DNA of 64,000 bases from Thermoanaerobacter pseudethanolicus ATCC 33223 (GCF_000019085.1 NC_010321.1:124001-188000); one strand, 5' to 3'. Shown: positions 1 through 10,730, counted from the first letter of the stretch. The notes: generated from the sequence alone by a model not told the origin. Made by a program: numbers and translations.

Positions 1-879
1 AGCCTACCTATAAGGAATTGAAACAGTACTAAAGATTGAGGAGGTATAAACATGGAAGAGGTTTTTAGCCTACCTATAAGGAATTGAAACCAGCCTGTTG
101 CTTATAATTAAGGTAACAGCAGGTTAGGTTTTTAGCCTACCTATAAGGAATTGAAACAGCTGTTCCTGCAAGGATGCGATGGTTGCAGTTTTTTGTTTTT
201 AGCCTACCTATAAGGAATTGAAACCCACCTTTTTTACCTCAATTAGTTCTATAGTATTAAAGGTTTTTAGCCTACCTATAAGGAATTGAAACAAACTAGT
301 GATGGATATGTTGATTGGCTAAGTATTGAGTTTTTAGCCTACCTATAAGGAATTGAAACTTGCTTTAGCAAGATTGTTATTTTTTAACATATTACGTTTT
401 TAGCCTACCTATAAGGAATTGAAACGAAAAGCAGTTGGAGGAGGCAAAAGAACATGAAAAGGTTTTTAGCCTACCTATAAGGAATTGAAACCAGTATTGA
501 AACATTAAAAAATAATGCAGAGCTGAAGGTTTTTAGCCTACCTATAAGGAATTGAAACCCTGTAGCACCTTTGTAGTTATCTAAAACCTCAATGGGTTTT
601 TAGCCTACCTATAAGGAATTGAAACTAATATCCTGAAACAAAGAAAAAACGCTGAATCTCAGGTTTTTAGCCTACCTATAAGGAATTGAAACTAGAGCCT
701 TTTAATATTGCAAAGGAAAAGGTGCTTTCGGTTTTTAGCCTACCTATAAGGAATTGAAACATCGCTTAAATTGTTCTTCTGTTAATTCATTCTCTGGTTT
801 TTAGCCTACCTATAAGGAATTGAAACAGTATTAAAAATTAAGGAGGTTTAAAAAATGGAAAAGTTTTTAGCCTACCTAT
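1..879 (+). CRISPR. CRISPR segment 1 (window edge to IS110 copy 1)
   Basis: A partial repeat at 1-24, about 12 full repeats and a left half repeat (863-879) cut by the first element. The first and the last spacer (25-60 and 827-862) are related. Both read AGTA.TAAA.ATT..GGAGG followed by an ATGGAA start, so they target homologous ribosome-binding sites. Confidence 0.97.
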
Positions 880-977
880 CCTGAAAATAGTGTCTCTCAA
901 AAAGGCAACAAAAAACTAAACCCATACCGATGTAAAAATATGGGATAAATAAATGGTTAATAAAGTTAAATTAAAAG

Positions 978-2198
978 TTAAGACACTGCAGATTCGACCG
1001 TGACCTTAAGGCCTAAAGACTCTAGCTTTTTTAAAGATTGACGAATAATCATATTACGCTTTTTCTCTTCATAATAAGTAGGACCTAATTCAATATATGG
1101 TTGCTTTTGCTTGAGAATATGATAAACTATAATTAAAATGCTATGTGCCACTGCAACTGCTGCACGGTTTGCTCCTCTTCGAGCAGCGATGCGGTGGTAC
1201 TGACTTGAGAGATAAGTATCTTTTGCCCTTGAGGCAGCTCTGGCAGCTTCAATAAGAGAGCTTCGCAATTTTTGGTTACCTTTTCGAGTTCTTGCAGACT
1301 TTTGTTTACCAGCACTTTCATTATGACCTGGACACAACCCTGCCCAAGAACACAAATGGGCAGCAGAGGGGAACTGTTCCATATTCGTGCCGATTTCGGC
1401 TATTATTTGTTCTGCAGTTCTTCTTCCGACTCCAGGGATTGTATCCAGCAGTGCCAGGTCTTTTTCAAAAGGGAGCATTCGATTTTTAATTTCTTCGTCT
1501 AATTTTGCTATTTCTTCATCAAGGTAATCAATATGTCTAAGCTGTATTTCCAGAAGCATCCTTTGGTGATGATTGATCAAGCCTTTTAAAGCGCGTTTTA
1601 GTTCATCCATTTTATTTTTTAGCTTGCCTTGAGAAAGCTCAGCCAGGGTTTCGGGATTTTCTTCACCATTTATAATAGCCTCAAGTATAGAACGACTGGA
1701 TGCCCCGTTGATATCAGAGACTACCGAAGACAGTTTGATATTAGCTCCTTCTAAAACCTTTTGTATGCGATTAAGTTCTCTTGATTTTTCTTCAATGAGG
1801 CTTTTTCTATAGCGTACAAGCTCGCGAAGTTCTCTTTGTTCACGATCTGGCACAAAGCTGCCTTGCAAAAGGCCATGTTGTAAGAGACTTGCTATCCACT
1901 CAGCATCTTTTACATCGGTTTTTCTACCAGGGACATTTTTAATATGCTTAGCATTGACGAGTAGGATTTTAATGCTCTCAAGCTCAAGTAGATTGTAAAT
2001 AGGTTTCCAATAAGAGCCGGTACTTTCCATAGCAACAACAGAACAACCTTTAGCTTTAATAAATTCTTTTAATGCAATAAGGTCATCGGTCATAGTTGAA
2101 AAAGTGCGGATTTCTTTACCTTCTGGTGTTATTATACAAGCTACGACATTCTTTTTATGGACATCTAATCCGCAAACGTGAGAGTAAACTAAATCCAT
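978..2198 (-). CDS. IS110-family DEDD recombinase, copy 1
   Basis: Site-specific recombinase of the IS110 family, 406 aa from the start chosen here. The N-terminal RuvC-like domain shows the DEDD set: D12 in GLDVHKK, E58 in [10 protein letters not shown]95 and D98 in TDVKDAEW. A helical linker (about 130-240) leads to the transposase_20 domain with a helix-hairpin-helix-like IPGVGRRTA (254-262) and the likely catalytic serine S295 in GHNESAGK. The ATG at 2198 is preceded by AAGGAG at a good distance. A 430-aa version starting at 2270 is open but lacks an obvious ribosome-binding site and would run into the RNA-like upstream region. In the family the protein cuts and rejoins DNA on a bridge RNA and needs no separate transposition proteins. 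It is encoded antisense to the array. Confidence 0.95.
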   Translation of the reverse strand: MDLVYSHVCGLDVHKKNVVACIITPEGKEIRTFSTMTDDLIALKEFIKAKGCSVVAMESTGSYWKPIYNLLELESIKILLVNAKHIKNVPGRKTDVKDAEWIASLLQHGLLQGSFVPDREQRELRELVRYRKSLIEEKSRELNRIQKVLEGANIKLSSVVSDINGASSRSILEAIINGEENPETLAELSQGKLKNKMDELKRALKGLINHHQRMLLEIQLRHIDYLDEEIAKLDEEIKNRMLPFEKDLALLDTIPGVGRRTAEQIIAEIGTNMEQFPSAAHLCSWAGLCPGHNESAGKQKSARTRKGNQKLRSSLIEAARAASRAKDTYLSSQYHRIAARRGANRAAVAVAHSILIIVYHILKQKQPYIELGPTYYEEKKRNMIIRQSLKKLESLGLKVTVESAVS

Positions 2199-2249
2199 GA
2201 AAGAGCCAACTCCTTTTTTAAAATTTGAACGATAGCGACTGTAAAATTG

Positions 2250-2401
2250 AAGAGCTGGTGCAACAACCATAAGGGGTTATTCTATCCTGCGTGCTTCCCG
2301 TAAAGGGAGCAACAATCTGTGGTGCACCTGGTCGTTGGAGTCTGTCTATGAGTCGGGCTCAAAGCACCAAGGTAAGAACGACCTTTCTTCACCAGCCGCT
2401 G
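2250..2401 (-). ncRNA. Candidate IS110 bridge RNA, copy 1
   Basis: Read on the minus strand, an extended -10 box TGATATAAT (2415-2407) precedes about 150 nt with two stem-loops. Hairpin 1 is closed by GGTCGTT/AACGACC (2383-2377 with 2336-2330) and has an apical TGAG-CCCGA-CTCA hairpin with open loops on both sides. Hairpin 2 is closed by GGTGCA/TGCACC (2328-2323 with 2262-2257) with an apical TCCC-TTTAC-GGGA. The 5' loop strand of hairpin 1 holds CUUACCU, able to form seven pairs (one G-U) with AGGTAGG of the repeat next to the insertion point. The 3' strand of hairpin 2 holds CAGGATAG, identical to the element's far end plus core. This matches the target-loop/donor-loop layout known for IS110 bridge RNAs. 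Exact ends are not known. Confidence 0.65.
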
Positions 2402-2468
2402 TACTGATTATATCATCAAAAAAGGACATTTTCATCCTCTGCTGGTGCCGCATTTGCGGCATGGGAGT

Positions 2469-4012
2469 CTATAAGGAATTGAAACCTAATTTGCTTTAAG
2501 CTTGTTGCTACAAGATAGACCTTGGTTTTTAGCCTACCTATAAGGAATTGAAACCGCCGAGGTCTTCTCCTGTCGCGATATAATGCGACAGGGTTTTTAG
2601 CCTACCTATAAGGAATTGAAACGGCAATAGTTTTATTACGTCCAAAACAAACTAAAAGGTTTTTAGCCTACCTATAAGGAATTGAAACAAAGGGCGGTTA
2701 AACTGCCTGAAAACGGCATAGTGGGGTTTTTAGCCTACCTATAAGGAATTGAAACCATGGAAGCAGCAGCCGAGGCCACAGGTGGAGTTTATGGTTTTTA
2801 GCCTACCTATAAGGAATTGAAACATGCACCTTGCTTTAGGAGTGCATAAGCCTCTCTCCCGGTTTTTAGCCTACCTATAAGGAATTGAAACTAAAGCAAA
2901 AAACCAGTGGCTTTGCTGCAAGGGTTGAGTTTTTAGCCTACCTATAAGGAATTGAAACAGCTGTTGTTTTGACATATTCATCATCCTTTCTGAAGTTTTT
3001 AGCCTACCTATAAGGAATTGAAACTGACATTGTCTTCTTTAATTACCTTTCTTATGAAATCCGGTTTTTAGCCTACCTATAAGGAATTGAAACGCAGGCA
3101 ACCCAAAGCGGATGCATTTATGGATTGGGTTTTTAGCCTACCTATAAGGAATTGAAACATTAAGTTGTTGGGCCATGATATCAGGGGCAATAACGTTTTT
3201 AGCCTACCTATAAGGAATTGAAACTAAGAACCTGTCATAATCTTTTCATTCTTATTTCTAGTTTTTAGCCTACCTATAAGGAATTGAAACAAGGAATTTT
3301 GGCTAATAAGCTTGAAAACTTCCATCGTTTTTAGCCTACCTATAAGGAATTGAAACCAAAAATTCTGTACTTTATACCGTTGATTTTTTTATGGTTTTTA
3401 GCCTACCTATAAGGAATTGAAACTACGCAGTACATACAGCAAAGAAGCAGATATTACAGGGTTTTTAGCCTACCTATAAGGAATTGAAACTAGCACCGGC
3501 ATCCAGTAATCATCATGGAAATTATGAGGTTTTTAGCCTACCTATAAGGAATTGAAACCCATGACGTGGCGGCATCATTACAATAAGACGATTAAGGTTT
3601 TTAGCCTACCTATAAGGAATTGAAACTCTACCGTGACGGGTCGGTGGTCCAGCCGACCGAATAGGTTTTTAGCCTACCTATAAGGAATTGAAACGTCCAT
3701 CTTTTTATATTAGCCATCATTATCACCTCAACGTTTTTAGCCTACCTATAAGGAATTGAAACTGGATTACGTGGGCATAGAGAACAAGGTTGACGCCAGT
3801 TTTTAGCCTACCTATAAGGAATTGAAACCATAGGCCGTGGCTGGGCCGGTATCGGGTATAACGGTTTTTAGCCTACCTATAAGGAATTGAAACGGTATAT
3901 AAACGTCTACGACAATGATGAAGATGTATGTTTTTAGCCTACCTATAAGGAATTGAAACAGAGGAACAATTGGAATGTATGAAATAGGACAAAGAGTTTT
4001 TAGCCTACCTAT
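2469..4012 (+). CRISPR. CRISPR segment 2
   Basis: Right half repeat, about 22 intact repeats, then the left half repeat cut by IS110 copy 2. The spacer after the repeat near 2525 contains an 8-bp perfect inverted repeat (CCTGTCGC/GCGACAGG). The spacer near 3695, read in reverse, is a GAGGTGATAATG ribosome-binding site followed by an ATG. Confidence 0.97.
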
Positions 4013-4110
4013 CCTGAAAATAGTGTCTCTCAAAAAGGCAACAAAAAACTAAACCCATACCGATGTAAAAATATGGGATAAATAAATGGTTAATAAAGTT
4101 AAATTAAAAG

Positions 4111-5331
4111 TTAAGACACTGCAGATTCGACCGTGACCTTAAGGCCTAAAGACTCTAGCTTTTTTAAAGATTGACGAATAATCATATTACGCTTTTTCTC
4201 TTCATAATAAGTAGGACCTAATTCAATATATGGTTGCTTTTGCTTGAGAATATGATAAACTATAATTAAAATGCTATGTGCCACTGCAACTGCTGCACGG
4301 TTTGCTCCTCTTCGAGCAGCGATGCGGTGGTACTGACTTGAGAGATAAGTATCTTTTGCCCTTGAGGCAGCTCTGGCAGCTTCAATAAGAGAGCTTCGCA
4401 ATTTTTGGTTACCTTTTCGAGTTCTTGCAGACTTTTGTTTACCAGCACTTTCATTATGACCTGGACACAACCCTGCCCAAGAACACAAATGGGCAGCAGA
4501 GGGGAACTGTTCCATATTCGTGCCGATTTCGGCTATTATTTGTTCTGCAGTTCTTCTTCCGACTCCAGGGATTGTATCCAGCAGTGCCAGGTCTTTTTCA
4601 AAAGGGAGCATTCGATTTTTAATTTCTTCGTCTAATTTTGCTATTTCTTCATCAAGGTAATCAATATGTCTAAGCTGTATTTCCAGAAGCATCCTTTGGT
4701 GATGATTGATCAAGCCTTTTAAAGCGCGTTTTAGTTCATCCATTTTATTTTTTAGCTTGCCTTGAGAAAGCTCAGCCAGGGTTTCGGGATTTTCTTCACC
4801 ATTTATAATAGCCTCAAGTATAGAACGACTGGATGCCCCGTTGATATCAGAGACTACCGAAGACAGTTTGATATTAGCTCCTTCTAAAACCTTTTGTATG
4901 CGATTAAGTTCTCTTGATTTTTCTTCAATGAGGCTTTTTCTATAGCGTACAAGCTCGCGAAGTTCTCTTTGTTCACGATCTGGCACAAAGCTGCCTTGCA
5001 AAAGGCCATGTTGTAAGAGACTTGCTATCCACTCAGCATCTTTTACATCGGTTTTTCTACCAGGGACATTTTTAATATGCTTAGCATTGACGAGTAGGAT
5101 TTTAATGCTCTCAAGCTCAAGTAGATTGTAAATAGGTTTCCAATAAGAGCCGGTACTTTCCATAGCAACAACAGAACAACCTTTAGCTTTAATAAATTCT
5201 TTTAATGCAATAAGGTCATCGGTCATAGTTGAAAAAGTGCGGATTTCTTTACCTTCTGGTGTTATTATACAAGCTACGACATTCTTTTTATGGACATCTA
5301 ATCCGCAAACATGAGAATAAACTAAATCCAT
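4111..5331 (-). CDS. IS110-family DEDD recombinase, copy 2
   Basis: 406 aa, same protein as copy 1. Silent differences near the start (CATGAGAATAAAC instead of CGTGAGAGTAAAC) place it in the second sub-version. The reading frame is intact with the AAGGAG site kept, so it is likely still functional. Confidence 0.95.
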   Translation of the reverse strand: MDLVYSHVCGLDVHKKNVVACIITPEGKEIRTFSTMTDDLIALKEFIKAKGCSVVAMESTGSYWKPIYNLLELESIKILLVNAKHIKNVPGRKTDVKDAEWIASLLQHGLLQGSFVPDREQRELRELVRYRKSLIEEKSRELNRIQKVLEGANIKLSSVVSDINGASSRSILEAIINGEENPETLAELSQGKLKNKMDELKRALKGLINHHQRMLLEIQLRHIDYLDEEIAKLDEEIKNRMLPFEKDLALLDTIPGVGRRTAEQIIAEIGTNMEQFPSAAHLCSWAGLCPGHNESAGKQKSARTRKGNQKLRSSLIEAARAASRAKDTYLSSQYHRIAARRGANRAAVAVAHSILIIVYHILKQKQPYIELGPTYYEEKKRNMIIRQSLKKLESLGLKVTVESAVS

Positions 5332-5382
5332 GAAAGAACCAACTCCTTTTTTAAAATTTGAACGATAGCGACTGTAAAATTG

Positions 5383-5534
5383 AAGAGCTGGTGCAACAAC
5401 CATAAGGGGTTATTCTATCCTGCGTGCTTCCCGTAAAGGGAGCAACAATCTGTGGTGCACCTGGTCGTTGGAGTCTGTCTATGAGTCGGGCTCAAAGCAC
5501 CAAGGTAAGAACGACCTTTCTTCACCAGCCGCTG
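5383..5534 (-). ncRNA. Candidate IS110 bridge RNA, copy 2
   Basis: Same sequence as in copy 1, including both closing stems, the CUUACCU loop strand and the extended -10 box. No guide change is seen, as expected when every copy uses the same target. Confidence 0.6.
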
Positions 5535-5601
5535 TACTGATTATATCATCAAAAAAGGACATTTTCATCCTCTGCTGGTGCCGCATTTGCGGCATGGGAG
5601 T

Positions 5602-5671
5602 CTATAAGGAATTGAAACTTCGCCATGTGGCTTCGTAGTTTATAACCGCAATCCGTTTTTAGCCTACCTAT
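5602..5671 (+). CRISPR. CRISPR segment 3: one spacer between two IS110 copies
   Basis: Right half repeat (5602-5618), one spacer beginning TTCGCCATGTGG, and left half repeat ending at 5671. No intact repeat remains here, so this spacer is flanked by half repeats only. Confidence 0.95.
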
Positions 5672-5769
5672 CCTGAAAATAGTGTCTCTCAAAAAGGCAA
5701 CAAAAAACTAAACCCATACCGATGTAAAAATATGGGATAAATAAATGGTTAATAAAGTTAAATTAAAAG

Positions 5770-6990
5770 TTAAGACACTGCAGATTCGACCGTGACCTTA
5801 AGGCCTAAAGACTCTAGCTTTTTTAAAGATTGACGAATAATCATATTACGCTTTTTCTCTTCATAATAAGTAGGACCTAATTCAATATATGGTTGCTTTT
5901 GCTTGAGAATATGATAAACTATAATTAAAATGCTATGTGCCACTGCAACTGCTGCACGGTTTGCTCCTCTTCGAGCAGCGATGCGGTGGTACTGACTTGA
6001 GAGATAAGTATCTTTTGCCCTTGAGGCAGCTCTGGCAGCTTCAATAAGAGAGCTTCGCAATTTTTGGTTACCTTTTCGAGTTCTTGCAGACTTTTGTTTA
6101 CCAGCACTTTCATTATGACCTGGACACAACCCTGCCCAAGAACACAAATGGGCAGCAGAGGGGAACTGTTCCATATTCGTGCCGATTTCGGCTATTATTT
6201 GTTCTGCAGTTCTTCTTCCGACTCCAGGGATTGTATCCAGCAGTGCCAGGTCTTTTTCAAAAGGGAGCATTCGATTTTTAATTTCTTCGTCTAATTTTGC
6301 TATTTCTTCATCAAGGTAATCAATATGTCTAAGCTGTATTTCCAGAAGCATCCTTTGGTGATGATTGATCAAGCCTTTTAAAGCGCGTTTTAGTTCATCC
6401 ATTTTATTTTTTAGCTTGCCTTGAGAAAGCTCAGCCAGGGTTTCGGGATTTTCTTCACCATTTATAATAGCCTCAAGTATAGAACGACTGGATGCCCCGT
6501 TGATATCAGAGACTACCGAAGACAGTTTGATATTAGCTCCTTCTAAAACCTTTTGTATGCGATTAAGTTCTCTTGATTTTTCTTCAATGAGGCTTTTTCT
6601 ATAGCGTACAAGCTCGCGAAGTTCTCTTTGTTCACGATCTGGCACAAAGCTGCCTTGCAAAAGGCCATGTTGTAAGAGACTTGCTATCCACTCAGCATCT
6701 TTTACATCGGTTTTTCTACCAGGGACATTTTTAATATGCTTAGCATTGACGAGTAGGATTTTAATGCTCTCAAGCTCAAGTAGATTGTAAATAGGTTTCC
6801 AATAAGAGCCGGTACTTTCCATAGCAACAACAGAACAACCTTTAGCTTTAATAAATTCTTTTAATGCAATAAGGTCATCGGTCATAGTTGAAAAAGTGCG
6901 GATTTCTTTACCTTCTGGTGTTATTATACAAGCTACGACATTCTTTTTATGGACATCTAATCCGCAAACATGAGAATAAACTAAATCCAT
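5770..6990 (-). CDS. IS110-family DEDD recombinase, copy 3
   Basis: 406 aa, protein identical to copy 2, with an intact frame and ribosome-binding site. It carries the same D12, E58, D95, D98 and S295 residues. Confidence 0.95.
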   Translation of the reverse strand: MDLVYSHVCGLDVHKKNVVACIITPEGKEIRTFSTMTDDLIALKEFIKAKGCSVVAMESTGSYWKPIYNLLELESIKILLVNAKHIKNVPGRKTDVKDAEWIASLLQHGLLQGSFVPDREQRELRELVRYRKSLIEEKSRELNRIQKVLEGANIKLSSVVSDINGASSRSILEAIINGEENPETLAELSQGKLKNKMDELKRALKGLINHHQRMLLEIQLRHIDYLDEEIAKLDEEIKNRMLPFEKDLALLDTIPGVGRRTAEQIIAEIGTNMEQFPSAAHLCSWAGLCPGHNESAGKQKSARTRKGNQKLRSSLIEAARAASRAKDTYLSSQYHRIAARRGANRAAVAVAHSILIIVYHILKQKQPYIELGPTYYEEKKRNMIIRQSLKKLESLGLKVTVESAVS

Positions 6991-7041
6991 GAAAGAACCA
7001 ACTCCTTTTTTAAAATTTGAACGATAGCGACTGTAAAATTG

Positions 7042-7193
7042 AAGAGCTGGTGCAACAACCATAAGGGGTTATTCTATCCTGCGTGCTTCCCGTAAAGGGA
7101 GCAACAATCTGTGGTGCACCTGGTCGTTGGAGTCTGTCTATGAGTCGGGCTCAAAGCACCAAGGTAAGAACGACCTTTCTTCACCAGCCGCTG
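7042..7193 (-). ncRNA. Candidate IS110 bridge RNA, copy 3
   Basis: Unchanged copy of the two-hairpin RNA and its extended -10 box. Confidence 0.6.
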
Positions 7194-7260
7194 TACTGAT
7201 TATATCATCAAAAAAGGACATTTTCATCCTCTGCTGGTGCCGCATTTGCGGCATGGGAGT

Positions 7261-10200
7261 CTATAAGGAATTGAAACAGGTCAAACCTGGGGCAAAGACT
7301 TACGACGGGAAAGTTTTTAGCCTACCTATAAGGAATTGAAACTGCCATCACCTATCATACTATCTCCATCCACTCTTAGTTTTTAGCCTACCTATAAGGA
7401 ATTGAAACCCATCTCAGACCGTGCAGAAAGCAACTTGTCTAATTGGTTTTTAGCCTACCTATAAGGAATTGAAACAACTATGACATATAAAATTTAATGT
7501 GCCTTGTGGAGGTTTTTAGCCTACCTATAAGGAATTGAAACCCAGTACCGTAGCTTCCTACAAATATGATGCCTACTCGTTTTTAGCCTACCTATAAGGA
7601 ATTGAAACTTTCCCTCTATATATTCAACAGGTTCAGGATATTTACGGTTTTTAGCCTACCTATAAGGAATTGAAACTTGAAAGTAAATTAGGAGAAAGAT
7701 TTCGTGCAAGAAGGTTTTTAGCCTACCTATAAGGAATTGAAACCGTGTTCCCAAAAAAGTGGACATGGTTCTTGTTCTTCGTTTTTAGCCTACCTATAAG
7801 GAATTGAAACATTATTTGCTCAATAGCCGAGCAGAGAACGGATTTGCCTGTTTTTAGCCTACCTATAAGGAATTGAAACTTTCCTCTCGGACCGCCCCAT
7901 CCATTACAGCAGCCGGTTTTTAGCCTACCTATAAGGAATTGAAACCATGCTCTCTCTGTAGTTGTGCGGCTGTTCCCGGTGGGGTTTTTAGCCTACCTAT
8001 AAGGAATTGAAACTCTACCAATGCATGGACGATATGCAGGACACCTGGGTTTTTAGCCTACCTATAAGGAATTGAAACGCGAACCCATACTGCAAAGCCT
8101 CTTCTGCTGTCATCGTTTTTAGCCTACCTATAAGGAATTGAAACATGCTTCCATCTTTTTTCGCCTCCTCAGTATCTTTCCGTTTTTAGCCTACCTATAA
8201 GGAATTGAAACACAATAAGGCGATCCCGGCGCTGATTGATTTAAACGGGTTTTTAGCCTACCTATAAGGAATTGAAACGTTAATACGGCCGGCATGTTTG
8301 TCTTGCGAAGCACGGTTTTTAGCCTACCTATAAGGAATTGAAACCCTCGGACGATGCTAAAGCAACTCTTTCACCTTGCAGGTTTTTAGCCTACCTATAA
8401 GGAATTGAAACCAGAAAAGTGTATCATTGTGTATCATGTTTCTTGAGTTTGGTTTTTAGCCTACCTATAAGGAATTGAAACCACATTTCAGCAATTCTCG
8501 ATACTATTGCATCGCCTGGTTTTTAGCCTACCTATAAGGAATTGAAACGAAGAAGAGGAATAGAGAGGGTTTACTCCCTCTCTTCGTTTTTAGCCTACCT
8601 ATAAGGAATTGAAACTTTTGTCCGAGGGACTTGGTCTAAACGTGGACAGCGAGTTTTTAGCCTACCTATAAGGAATTGAAACAGATCTTTTTGAGGACAA
8701 TTACCTTTCCGTCTATATGTTTTTAGCCTACCTATAAGGAATTGAAACTGTGTATTACATTGCCTTGTTTATCAAGTGGTTGTATAGTTTTTAGCCTACC
8801 TATAAGGAATTGAAACTTACGTGCGCAAAGATGGCAGCATCTTCCGAGGCAGAGGTTTTTAGCCTACCTATAAGGAATTGAAACTTTTATTTCCTCCTCC
8901 TTAATTTTTTTATTTTCCCGTTTTTAGCCTACCTATAAGGAATTGAAACTTTTCTATTGCCCACTCCGAAAGCATTGCTTTTCCCGGTTTTTAGCCTACC
9001 TATAAGGAATTGAAACTTTTATCGGACTTTGTGATATAATATAAGTATGATATGGTTTTTAGCCTACCTATAAGGAATTGAAACTCCAACCATCCGTTGT
9101 GTAACGGATTGGATAACCTTCGTTTTTAGCCTACCTATAAGGAATTGAAACATCCTTTGAGGAAAGTTGTTGAGCTATTGACTTATAGGTTTTTAGCCTA
9201 CCTATAAGGAATTGAAACTATAGCTGCTCTTGTTTTAAACGTTCTTCCTAACAGTGTTTTTAGCCTACCTATAAGGAATTGAAACCCCCATTTAATGTAG
9301 TATCCGTTTTTGTAAATCTTCGTTTTTAGCCTACCTATAAGGAATTGAAACAGAAATTTCTCATCTTCTCTGGAACATCCAAAGCTGCGGTTTTTAGCCT
9401 ACCTATAAGGAATTGAAACAAGGCAAATACAGGATTGCTTATGGAAAGATTGAGCAGGTTTTTAGCCTACCTATAAGGAATTGAAACTAGAAAGAGCAGA
9501 GGGCTAATGCCCTCTCTCTAAAAAAGGTTTTTAGCCTACCTATAAGGAATTGAAACTTTTTAAGATTTTCTGTTTTATCTTTTATCTTGTCTAGTTTTTA
9601 GCCTACCTATAAGGAATTGAAACGCCGCTAATTTGTGCTCTTCAGCTTTGAGCTCATTAAGGTTTTTAGCCTACCTATAAGGAATTGAAACTAAAGTCGC
9701 GATACTATAGCCTCTGCTGTTTCAACGTGTTTTTAGCCTACCTATAAGGAATTGAAACAAAGCCTCTAATGCACCTTTGAATCCCTTCATTTTGGTTTTT
9801 AGCCTACCTATAAGGAATTGAAACCTGTGATACTGTTGCCGCTTACTGCGGTTATGGTCAGTTTTTAGCCTACCTATAAGGAATTGAAACAGTATATAAA
9901 GAAGGTTTTGGAAGTTTCTAATTTAGGGTTTTTAGCCTACCTATAAGGAATTGAAACTTGGTTGTGATAATTCAGCTAACTTCTTTTTTGCTGGTTTTTA
10001 GCCTACCTATAAGGAATTGAAACAGCAGCCTGTGAAGCTCTGATATAAATTTGTCTTGTGTTTTTAGCCTACCTATAAGGAATTGAAACAGCTAAAACTA
10101 CCCGATATGCTAAAATGCGGTAATGGTTTTTAGCCTACCTATAAGGAATTGAAACAGCTTTGTTGAAAATTCTTGTACCAATGCTGGAAGGTTTTTAGCC

Positions 10201-10471
10201 TACCTATAAGGAATTGAAACCGCAAGATGTGGAAGATTTAGAGGATATCGAAGGAACAGTTTTTAGCCTACCTATAAGGAATTGAAACCAGAGCCAGGGA
10301 AATTGGATGTAGGCAGGATGCCTGCGTTTTTAGCCTACCTATAAGGAATTGAAACCACTTACGCGCATGCGGTAGCTCCTGATCATGTTCCGGTTTTTAG
10401 CCTACCTATAAGGAATTGAAACATATCTTTTCAGCTTCAGCAACAGGATCGAAAGCATAAGGGTTTTTAGC
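7261..10471 (+). CRISPR. CRISPR segment 4 (longest uninterrupted stretch)
   Basis: About 47 intact repeats between a right half repeat at 7261 and a repeat cut after GTTTTTAGCC at 10463-10472. Notable spacers: terminator-like inverted repeats near 8555 (AGAGAGGG/CCCTCTCT), 9090 (ATCCGTT/AACGGAT) and 9500 (AGAGGGC/GCCCTCT); a pair of related spacers near 8495 and 9700 (GATACTAT in both); and a spacer near 9035 holding TGATATAAT. Confidence 0.97.
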
Positions 10472-10730
10472 CTCCTTTTTTAAAATTTGAACGATAGCGA
10501 CTGTAAAATTGAAGAGCTGGTGCAACAACCATAAGGGGTTATTCTATCCTGCGTGCTTCCCGTAAAGGGAGCAACAATCTGTGGTGCACCTGGTCGTTGG
10601 AGTCTGTCTATGAGTCGGGCTCAAAGCACCAAGGTAAGAACGACCTTTCTTCACCAGCCGCTGTACTGATTATATCATCAAAAAAGGACATTTTCATCCT
10701 CTGCTGGTGCCGCATTTGCGGCATGGGAGT
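10471..10730 (-). mobile_element. Truncated IS110 copy 4: recombinase gene deleted, RNA end kept
   Basis: About 258 bp remain. The left side joins a repeat cut after GTTTTTAGCC directly to TCCTTTTTTAAAATTTG, the sequence just upstream of the recombinase start. A few shared bases (CCT/CTCC) at the joint suggest an end-joining or slippage deletion. The right side (ending at GGGAGT, 10730) and its repeat junction are exactly as in complete copies. The entire coding region and the downstream end are gone. Confidence 0.9.
10512..10663 (-). ncRNA. Candidate bridge RNA without adjacent recombinase (copy 4)
   Basis: The whole predicted RNA, its two closing stems and the extended -10 box survive in the truncated element. 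It could supply guide RNA in trans to recombinase made from the other copies. Whether it is transcribed is unknown. Confidence 0.5.

Larger units (their letters stand above)
880..2468 (-). mobile_element. IS110-family element, copy 1 (complete, 1589 bp)
   Basis: The element lies inside a CRISPR repeat. The left half repeat ends CCTACCTAT at 879 and the right half resumes CTATAAGG at 2469, so CTAT is present on both sides. There are no long terminal inverted repeats, as usual for the family. It contains the recombinase gene on the minus strand, about 98 bp downstream of that gene, and about 270 bp upstream holding a candidate bridge RNA. Copies 1 and 5 share a sub-version (GAGAGTAAAC near the start codon), whereas copies 2, 3 and 6 read GAGAATAAAC. 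Confidence 0.95.
4013..5601 (-). mobile_element. IS110-family element, copy 2 (complete)
   Basis: 1589 bp, at the same repeat position and in the same orientation as copy 1, flanked by CTAT on both sides. Only one spacer separates it from copy 3, so two neighbouring repeats are occupied. Confidence 0.95.
5672..7260 (-). mobile_element. IS110-family element, copy 3 (complete)
   Basis: 1589 bp, same junctions and orientation. By eye it is the same sub-version as copy 2. Recombination between copies 2 and 3 would delete one unit and the spacer between them. Confidence 0.95.

Noticed and set aside
1133-1502. Open frames of 62, 65 and 76 aa inside each IS110 recombinase gene
   Set aside because: They lie in other frames of a clear DEDD recombinase gene and recur only because the element does.
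2199-2270. 430-aa start of the IS110 recombinase
   Set aside because: No ribosome-binding site; it would extend into the RNA-like hairpin 2, and it is closed in copy 7. The 406-aa start has AAGGAG.
3812-4033. Minus-strand ORF of 73 aa made of FQFLIGRLKT repeats, and a similar one at 10780-11013
   Set aside because: These are translations of CRISPR repeats (FQFLIGRLKT = reverse repeat). No ribosome-binding site and no protein-like spacer parts.
7127-7339. Plus-strand ORFs MESVYESGSKHQGK... crossing the IS110 end into the array
   Set aside because: They read the antisense of the candidate bridge RNA and continue into whichever spacer follows; the C-termini differ at each copy.
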